From: Taenia hydatigena
Taxonomy: Eukaryota > Platyhelminthes > Cestoda > Cyclophyllidea > Taeniidae
DNA: 64,000 bases
Assembly (NCBI GenBank): GCA_036345935.2
Contig: JADWOT020000004.1
Span: 16,547,423-16,611,422 of the forward strand
Direction: 5' to 3'
Each line of letters begins with the position of its first letter. The stretch's first letter is position 1. Positions 56,101-64,000 of this stretch are shown in pieces. The notes under the pieces are model-generated. The model was not told the DNA's origin and searched no databases. It saw only the letters and a list, made by a program, of their open reading frames with translations. The position numbers and the translations under genes are program-made.

Positions 56101-59100
56101 CTATAAGCCTATTAATACAGCCTTTTTCATAACAGAACCCTTGCGCAACCAATCAGTATATCGAATTTATAGCTTCTTTTGTTTAAATTTTTCAGAAGTA
56201 GTATTTAGTAGCTAGGTTATTAAGGATTCTTAATTTTAAAACGGGAACATTTTTGAAAGAAGTGAAGATGTTCAGCGCATTATCAAATAAAGCAGCAGAA
56301 TTTTATCCTGATTATCGGTCCATTTGATTGACTCTCGAATGAGATATTGAGATGCAAATTGTATCTCTTCACTTAGTGCGAGAATTCGTTACACCACTTG
56401 AAAGACATGGTAGCGGAGGTATGTTGAAATCAGTGAGTGCGTTTCCAGTTATAGCACTATTGCATGATGTGTGACAGGAAATGCGTTATCTGGAACAACC
56501 CTTTTTTAGTTGCCTCCCTCGAGGGCAGTAGTTCGGAGGCTTCGATATGTGCTAATGGTAGGCTTTCAAAGCCAGCTTTCATAACTACCTTGAGTAGTGT
56601 CTCTATGACAGGCGTTTTCTAGTCAGAAAAATGACCTCCATAAGCACCAATGATTATGTTCTAGTGGATATTAATATCACTTCACTTAAAGGCTCAAAAC
56701 CACGCAACAAATGCATGATTTAAATTCAATCCGTCGACACCTTGGAAACATCTTTTGCCTGCTCCATAGACCAAGTCATCTCACCTTCGTTACTCCGTTG
56801 TTTCATTCCATGCCATCTGATGCCGTGTTAACAATGAAGATTTTCCGAATTAGACATGGATTAAGGAATGTAACTCATTCAGAAATGCCTTCAATTTTTT
56901 TGCTTTATATTTTTTATTCTCAAGCAGTTTACCAGAGTTTGTCCTAGGCAACATACATTATTTTCAGTACTGACTATATCGTTTGCAATTCCTCTGTTGT
57001 ATTTTGGGACATTCCCTTGGCAATTTTATGACAAAATTTTTGAGAAATGGCCGCTTAAAACAAACGTCTTCAAAGGTATTTATTTAGAAATTTGACGCTT
57101 TGAACATACCAACCCAAATTTTTAGGCTCGTTCAAGTAGGAAATGATTTTCATGTTAAAAAATCCTCTGCGATGAATGTATTCCATATCCTCTTTTAGAC
57201 TTCTGCGACAAACAAGAATATGCGATTTAATAGGAGGTGGGGAGACTTTTTGTTTTATAATAGTACAGTTGCAGAATTGACAAGCGATTTTTTTTAAATG
57301 TTAGCGAGAATTCAAGCTTAATAGAGGACCATAACTTATTTCACCAAAAATTTGCAGCTCTTGGGTGAATAAAGTACTAGGTGAATCTACCCTTTAATAA
57401 TTTCAGCATCCATTTCATGGTATAAATTTTGATTTAAATATTAAACAATGCTTAATAAATGATAGGTGTACATCTAAGCTCATGTGCAGCAAATGACTGG
57501 TCGCACATCTTCCAGAAGATACCTATTTTTTCAACTCAGAATTTCTTAATTTTAAGCCTTTGTTTGAGCTTTAACTTTAGCAACAGGGAGCGAAATTCTG
57601 GAATTAGTTGGTTTATTATAAATTATCGACCGGAAGTAAATCAGTAGTGAAGCCTTGGAATACCCAGAGACTCAGCCTGGCAAATCTCTGTGCGCGGGAT
57701 TGAATCACCGCCTTCGTCATCTTAATGTGCTCTACCGCAATAAGTCTACAAACATGTAGCATAAGGGCTCGTGGGAACCTGATGTTCCCCCTTGGGAGAA
57801 AGGAAGCAAACTAAACGTTGATTGACAGCGTTTCATCACTGGGATCGAAAGTCAAAATGCCTAATCTAGAGAGAAACTTAGACTAAGGTAATAAACTACA
57901 AAAAAAGCTTTTAACTGATGAGCATGACCACCAGTAACTATATTCAAAGTCCACGTTCAAAAATGTAATGATGATATGGAGTAAGGCAATGGTTCAAATA
58001 AACCTAGTTGAGATAAATGACTTTCAAAGATGTTTTGAGTCTACTCTAATGCATCACAATCCGTCAAACTACGCCAAGACATGTTCTAAACACCAGAGTT
58101 AGAACGCTTATTAAAGCTTTAACACTTCCAAAAGTACAACCGACAAATATTTGATCAGCACAACCAGGAAAAAGTGACGAATTTCAATTTATTGGTTTTT
58201 TGAGTGTGTTCATGGTTTCCTCTTATGCAGACAGGTAGCTAGCGCACTCGCTTGCGAAGAAGATATTTAAAAATCCCAAACTAGTTAGTGGGTGAATGTT
58301 GTTTAAAAGTAAAACAAAGTGTCAGTGTGCTTCTTTCGATGCTGAACACTTTTCGTTTGCTAGAAAACGCCTTCTCGACAGTAACATCGTTGGTTGCAAT
58401 GTCGGCAACGCCTACTGAAGCACAGAGGTTGAACCCTTTTACTTCGGCTAGCCTCAGAAAACAAAAAGAAGGCACTCAGACATTGCCTTAAAAAGTGAGC
58501 TATTTAAACAACAGCTCGAGGTGAAGCAGTTTCAACGGTAGGACTGTTTAAAAAGCAGCAAGTGCTAACTAAAAAAATACTCGGTTTTTGGTTCTTTGGA
58601 ACGCAAGAGAAGTTATCTTTTGAACGTGAAATCCTTTGTATAAACAAACGCAGCTTTTAGCAATAAATGCCGTTTTGCGCTCACTTTGTTCAAAGAGGCT
58701 TGGACGATGAAAACTACAATTTAGTTAGTTGTTTATTCAGTTATTTTAAGCAGGGCGAACATTAGCTGGACAGAATACTTGGCATTCCTGCTTAGTGCTT
58801 TCGTACCGGACAAAGCCTAAAATGATTATCTTTAATATTGCGACTAATCACTTACTGCGGAAGTTACCTTGACGGTGGACAGAAGGATGTGGGTGTGGAC
58901 TAAATCATAATACACATGAAAACTCCGAGGCAAAAAAATTAAACAGAAGAATAAATTCTAATTATGGCCTCCATTTTGTTGTTTTGGAGAATGAGTGACT
59001 GGGAAGGTTAGCTATCAAAATATCATACCAGTTTTTTATGTGCTTTTCCTGATTAATTTGTAGACTTGTGGGAAAAATATGTCAAAGGAAGTTAAGTCTT

Positions 59101-62100
59101 TCATAAATTACCGGGCGACATCAACCAGACCTTCGAAAGTAGGAAATCGCAGTTGATTTACGAACGAAAATCGCTTTTTCATCTTCTTTTTAGATAGGCG
59201 GCTAAGTAAGACAATAAAGTCGGTATCCTTTCATGAGAATGAGGGCATCACAATGGATCAGAGCTGGATCTGCGCATTGTAAGTTATGCTTACTTAACGC
59301 CCTATTCTCAAAAAATAATTAGGAAGAGGTTCCGCTTTCTCACCTACATGTGCGCAATGGTTTACCACTGGTGAAAAATTGATGTCGTTTCCTGTGACAG
59401 CTTTAGCCGTTTATCACTTGAAGAGCGTTAGAGTTGCAGTGAATGGGACCAAGGGGTGATGAAAAGTTTTGAATTTTAAATCCTCACCTCTCTCACAATA
59501 CGCCGGCCTCGGACACTTTAGGTGCAGTCTGAAGAACATCCAAAAGCGCTACTTGGCTCTAGCTCGGCTCGCCTATCCTGTTAACCTTGGACGATCAAAC
59601 GAGGGTACTCAGATCATCCTCCTAGTCATCAGTCCACAGAAGGAGGTATGCTGGTGGTGCTTAAAGGTTTTTCTGTTCATCTGGTAATTTCATAAGGACA
59701 TATGAATGTTTCATTTTTCCTAGTTAGATCTCGCACTTATCAATTCCTCAACTTAGTTTCTGATTTGAGAGAGCTTTTGACAGCCAGGACTTTACTTTGC
59801 AAATGACTCATGAGAGCAACCTGTTAGACCTTAAGAAAGCTGTACTGATGAAGCGATATTCCACCAACTCAAACCGCTTAGTTGTAGACGATTTCAAAAC
59901 GTTTTTTCTCAGAAAAAGACTAAGTGTGAGATAGAGTTGGGCCGCACCTTCGCAACCATCCTCTCAGACCTCGAATTTCGGCGTCAATTAATATACGCCC
60001 AGGATGAGGAGGAAGTGAAGGCCCTTCTCTGTGCTCGAGCCCACGAACTGGAGGAGGAACATGAGCAGTTGCGACATGCAGCGGATAGGATTGACGACCT
60101 CATTGACGACTGTTTGGAACCGGTGAGTTGGCGATTCTCTCACAAAGAAAAGAACGAAATTTTCATCAAATCTAGGCTCGTAGTGAGTGATTATGATGTG
60201 TAATTCCTGAATGTTTACTTGGTATAGGAAGCATCAATGCCTTTCTAGAAATTCCCTATGCAAAATATGCACCGATCAGGAGACATATTTGAACATTGGA
60301 ACGTAGAAATTTCCCTTCATGGGAACGGTGAAGGCAACCATTTACGGGGAACCAAAACAGCATATCTCACCTAGAAAACGCAAAGATGTTCCAACTCCAC
60401 AGGCCATTGTTCTCTCTTCCATAAAAAGGCAACTCTTTTGTCATGAATTGAAATAATTGTTGCCTTGAAGCCAGAGAAAAACAAAACTTTGAATAATTTA
60501 ATTGTTTACCTGAAGTAGCTGCGTTTTATGTTGCCCTAGAGACCGCAGTGCCAGGTGATGAGCGGCCTCATTGCTGATCTGCGGAGGCGACTGCCTCTGT
60601 ACCCCTCCGACTTTATCGACGGTAAGGGTACTGCCGTTTGCCATTTTATAACTCCTCTACTGTGAGTAGGTTGTTAGAAAAGACAGTCGCCGTCTGTCTG
60701 CCAACCTTGTGGCTGGCAATGGTGTTCGCTATAAACTTACACCTTCAAATCCTTGATGCATAACGCCTCGGTGAGATGTCCACCTTATGTATTGTGAACA
60801 ACTAATTTAGTTTAAACTATAAAACGGACAGTTTTGGATGTAAATTTTGACGGTGAAATATTGGCGCTCTGACATAATATTTCTCTCCCACCGTAAAAAC
60901 CGCACATCGTATGCATCTTCTTGCGTTTCAAAGAGCCGACACACGACTGCGGCCCCTTAGGCCGAAAAAACCCTTGTAAGCAAAGTGACTGCTTTTACTG
61001 CACTAACAGGTGAGCCATTATTTGGCATAAAATATTCACGAGGTGTAAGTGCCACTGACTGCAATATTTGCTTTTTTTGCAAAGAAAAATGTTGTGTATT
61101 TTCCCGCCCTAAGTAAATTTTGTTGACTTTTGCAGACGTGAGTGAGAATACAAGTAGAAAAGACCCAAATGAAGTGGGAAGAAGAAGTCTTCTTCAAATT
61201 TTGGCAATTTCGTTTACACTTATTTGGGGATATTTTAGTCGTTTTTCTGAATTGTTTTTTATTCATGAGTCCAAGCAAACAACTTGGTACATAATTTGAT
61301 GGAAGCGAGTTGTTTTCACACCCAGTTTTCGAAAGAGGAACGACCTTGGCGCTAAGTCGAGTTGCATTGTGAACTAAACGGGCCTTCAGAGGGTAGCAAA
61401 GTGGATGAATTTGTGAGAAGAACTATACATGATCTCTGTTTTAGGCGCCCCAAAGAAAAAAAACAGATAAGTAGGTCAATAAATACAAGTTAAAGCTAGG
61501 AGTTTAAACTCGCAACTCACTTTGCTCAACACAAATTAATTTTAAATCTAAGTGTCCAGTCGTTGCTCAACTCCATCTAAAAAAACTATGATTAAAGTGG
61601 CTGATAAAATAATTGGCCACTACTTTCGGGGTCAAGTTTGAAAGCAGAAATTAGGGCCTTGACTGTAGTTTGGAATCATTGTTTGTAGTAAAATGCTCAA
61701 GAGAAGTGTGTTCGGCGCGCACCTCGTACAAATTAATGAAGGCTACTTCAATGCCAACTGATAAACCGTGACGAAACCCAAACTAGTCAGTCCTCTTTGC
61801 TTCATTAACGCTAGTTATGCATGCCTCTATTCAACCAAATCGTAGACTGGTGCAAACATTACCATTTGTAACTTCGTAGCTCTTGAATTATTTTTAAATC
61901 TTTGTTTACCTTTTTCTAGTCCAAAGCACACAGCATTGTAATGGTGGGTAACCTTTCACAAACAAGTGTTAAAAACGTGACAGTTAATAACGTCATTCAA
62001 CGGTGCGCCTAGTCTTGCCCGAAAGCCAAATAAGGTACAATCCTGAGGTAGACAATAAATTGTCGTTCTGCAAAAGAGCCTAAAAGCTTCCTACGTAGCC

Positions 62101-62848
62101 CTAACACCATATAGCCCTGAGAAATTGCAATGTTGGAGGCAAAAGTGTCTGGGAAACCGAAATAAATGGTTAAGCAAGCAATCGAGGCCCTATATAAGAT
62201 CTCATTCCTTTTGATCGTCAATCCCGACTATTGCCACATATTTTGTGCTACGAGAATAACACCTACAAACCAGTGGTGCCAGCAATCGAATATGCGTGAA
62301 GTTGAAAAGGTATCCGACCACAACGTCGCTGACCCTACTTGGCAATCCCACTAAATCTAGAGTGCCATTCTGTTTGGAAACCGTAATGGAGGAATGGAAA
62401 GTGTACAGACCATCTAGTGTATCCATCGCTAGTCTCTAAAATCAGGTCTGAGAGCTGAGATACTTAATAAAGGACGGAGTTTGATATAATTTGGAAGAGT
62501 TAAAGTGTTGTGAATATACTTTTTGCCACTTCGTCCTCTATTCGTTGCTGCCCATCCATATCTATCTGCCTGGGTTCCATCCAGCTAGTGGGGAGATGGG
62601 AGGGATAGTATATGTTCCAATAACGTTACTGTTTGCAATTTTTCGGTTTTTCAGAGGAATGATGTCATTAGAAATCCAGCTATTTGAAATGTGCTCTATG
62701 TTTTGCTGCTTGTTGCGCACTTCAGGAATACGAGGCAACCACACTGCACGTAAAGTGACTTCTTCCGTCTTCTTCCTCTACTTTGCCTGTCTCCTACCTT
62801 CCATTGCGTTCGGTGTGCTCAACTACAATAATACTTGCGGAAAGATTG
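47200..62848 (+). CDS. SLC4A11: SLC4A11-like transporter, 5' part (gene runs past the right edge)
   Basis: SLC4A11 is a bicarbonate-transporter-superfamily membrane protein that moves H+/OH- (ammonia-stimulated) rather than bicarbonate. Exons: 47200-47455, 54740-54777, 55467-55923, 59194-59278, 59522-59645, 59913-60122, 60540-60621, 62726-62848. They are in phase with GT/AG borders and give 458 codons so far. The cytosolic domain shows LKDFSAEVRANMDIKMF, LSKTIKSVSF, SWICALCSLKNIQKRYLAL and LGRTFATILSDLEFRRQL, matching SLC4A11 (LCIICTMKALQKRH, ARTFATMFSDIAFRQKL) better than anion exchangers. Then come RRRLPLYPSDFIDG and the first membrane span SSVFFLYFACLLPSIAFG. Missing: all later membrane spans. 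The first exon is Ser/Pro-rich and unaligned. Its donor (CTTT|GTAGGT) is weak and was chosen because it alone keeps phase with the micro-exon. An ATG at 47171 gives only a short upstream frame. Exon 3 carries a His-rich insertion. Confidence 0.88.
49336..49914 (-). CDS. Longest intronic open frame, 192 codons, unrecognised
   Basis: ATG-initiated frame on the strand opposite to the host gene. It is rich in His, Cys, Arg and Ala (for example CHAKAHRKSVCSMPNCH and SCHKHRRYTAEF) with no domain I know. A frame this long is expected about once by chance in 64 kb at this base composition. A decayed mobile element is an alternative. Confidence 0.15.
   Translation of the reverse strand: MRALNNGPDFVGRLSHLGNTEGGCLRWMAKLAKILDGMTSKHERTRKAVMNNPYNEQREVLYRVARGNIYTVSQEAGDCILQITCLTMRVLYSSALPLITEAQAHLQSTKTPDNSGRGSVSCAQLVFRAKQTAKRNLVRQRHASLLIACHAKAHRKSVCSMPNCHFSSAVSCHKHRRYTAEFLPLISVYRAL
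50178..50197 (+). repeat. G7-AA-G11 tract
   Basis: Two uninterrupted G runs separated by AA, inside the first intron of the SLC4A11-like gene. It could form a G-quadruplex, though length errors in sequencing are common in such runs. Confidence 0.8.
50672..50687. repeat. Palindrome family copy 7 (GTCACAAATACGTGAC)
   Basis: Arms GTCAC/GTGAC intact, centre changed to AAATAC. It lies in the first intron of the SLC4A11-like gene. Confidence 0.5.
51031..51059. repeat. CTACTTA...TAAGTAG hairpin, copy 3
   Basis: Eight-base perfect stem ACTACTTA/TAAGTAGT with a 13-nt loop, inside the first intron of the SLC4A11-like gene. Confidence 0.6.
53273..53296. repeat. CTACTT...AAGTAG hairpin, copy 4
   Basis: Six-base stem with a loop beginning GTAAAG. 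This is the weakest of the four and could be coincidental. Confidence 0.4.
54740..54777 (+). other. 38-nt micro-exon of the SLC4A11-like gene
   Basis: Strong acceptor (CTCAATTTCACAG) and donor (GTGAGT) flank 38 nt. Read from phase 1 to phase 0 they give CHPSCLVLSQLQ, leading into NLPLKDFSAEVR. This lines up with [21 protein letters not shown] of vertebrate SLC4A11. It also repairs the phase between exon 1 and the exon at 55467, whose in-frame TAG at 55464-55466 forbids any earlier acceptor. Confidence 0.65.
55924..59193 (+). other. 3.3 kb intron of the SLC4A11-like gene
   Basis: AT-rich intron between the His-rich exon (donor GTAAGT) and the exon encoding YRRLSKTIKSVSF. No gene or clear repeat was seen. 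Open frames at 56711 and 58288 look like chance. Confidence 0.6.
60622..62725 (+). other. 2.1 kb intron of the SLC4A11-like gene
   Basis: It separates the exon ending in YPSDFID(G) from the first membrane-span exon; phase is 1 on both sides. No further exon is needed by alignment, and none is seen. Confidence 0.6.
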
Positions 62849-64000
62849 GTACGTTCATTGGTTAACTTGTCTGTTATTAATAGGACCAAACAATGCGAAA
62901 TAGTGCTACGTTATCGGCTCGGCAACGCGGCTATTTTTAGCTGATAAGAAGTATTTTTGTTGGCTTATGTGTCAAGAAATCCTTAATGCTGTCAGAGTGC
63001 ATTGAATTCCTTCGAATCCTAGAGTAATAATGAAGTAACGTGGCACACCCCTTAATTGGTATGTCAGTGAATCTACATCCATCAAAAAGTCATGCTCTTC
63101 AGAATTCATAGCTCAAGATGTAATTGGCCTTGCCTATAAGTGCATTTTAATTATTTATTACTTATTGGAGCATTTCAAAGTACAAGCCTGTGACAAGAGG
63201 AGGCCCTGACTCCTCCCCCTCCCCCCCCAAAAAAAAATATATTTGTCTGTGCATGTCCAAGTTTATGGAAATCCTGGCCTGCAGAGTAGTTTACACTCTA
63301 CCAGAGCGTGTTTATTTAAGTCAAAGACTGCCTCTACCATCAGCTCTCTTTCTACTCTTCCACGTTATGGCTATTTTTTACAAAAGAAAGATAAAAGTGG
63401 AACGCCGCACCATTTTCACAGCAGGCGCCGCGTTGCGACAAGCGTAGGGAAGGTTCAAAGTCAACTCTTACCTTGCAGAATAACAAAAGATATTTTTAAG
63501 ACTTGACAATAATTTATGGAACTTGAAGGTAGAGCAATAACTGCCCCTGCTAATTTAACGCACTAAATGACAGACTTGGTTGTGCTTGGAATGAATGCTT
63601 TAGTCGACTGGGACAGTGGAGCGCTTTAACCACAGGCGATTCAGTGGTCCCCACTCATCCCATCTGCAAGCAAAGGCATTTTGAGGCTTTCCTAAATACG
63701 AGTGAGAGCATAGTGCCTGGGGAAACTATCTATTACCGCTACACAGGGGGACTAGGGTGCTACCATAATGCCCCAGAGGTCATTTAACCCAGTCGGATCT
63801 CAATCGCAGAGTCATAAATACCCAAGAAACTGCAACGACTAGTTAAACGACCTATCAAAGCATTAAATAGGCTCTCTGCCCTTACAACCGTCGTTTGTAT
63901 CGCTCCCTCTAATCATCCTCCAGCGGAGTATGCATTGCTGTTGTCCTGAATGGCTTATGGGCTACCGACATGCCCCGAATGCTATATAGCTGGGAGGGAG
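62849..64000 (+). other. Partial intron at the right edge
   Basis: Begins with donor GTACGT after the first membrane-span exon. I find no continuation (expected to encode a segment like QSIGGLLYALFSGQPL) before the window ends, so the gene is cut here. It includes a C-rich then A-rich run near 63211-63238. Confidence 0.55.

Overview
This is a eukaryotic, protein-poor window. Coding sequence is broken into short exons with GT...AG introns, several only 31-44 nt long. Four conserved metazoan gene loci account for nearly all recognisable coding sequence. The very short introns, mixed with kilobase introns, and a small LC8-type dynein light chain locus fit a parasitic flatworm, most likely a cestode. 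That placement is inference: no rRNA, mitochondrial or other diagnostic marker is present. All family assignments rest on reading the spliced translations against remembered family features; no search was run.

Layout. 1-22394: about 22 kb with no gene I can recognise, holding GT/AC microsatellites, several copies of a 16-bp palindrome and a few weak open frames. 22395-32318 (+): a PIX-type Rho guanine nucleotide exchange factor (ARHGEF6/7 family) with SH3, DH and PH domains, a Ser/Pro-rich tail and the conserved PIX C-terminal block. 35012-37278 (+): an LC8-type dynein light chain locus with two diverged first exons upstream of one shared terminal exon. 39306-43272 (-): a complete ten-exon PHAF1/C16orf70 (UPF0183) gene. 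47200 to beyond the right edge (+): the 5' part of an SLC4A11-like transporter (bicarbonate-transporter superfamily), through the first membrane segment. The dynein light chain and PHAF1 genes converge; PHAF1 and the SLC4A11-like gene diverge from a 3.9 kb spacer.

These are housekeeping or cell-biology genes (Rac/Cdc42 and PAK signalling, dynein or hub-protein binding, autophagy, membrane transport) and do not form a pathway or operon.

Most promising for follow-up: the two-first-exon dynein light chain locus; a dispersed palindrome family (GTCACATATGTGTGAC and variants, seven copies); a hairpin family (CTACTTA...TAAGTAG, four copies); candidate cassette micro-exons and an intron-retention C-terminus in PIX; and a His-rich insertion plus a 38-nt micro-exon in the SLC4A11-like gene.
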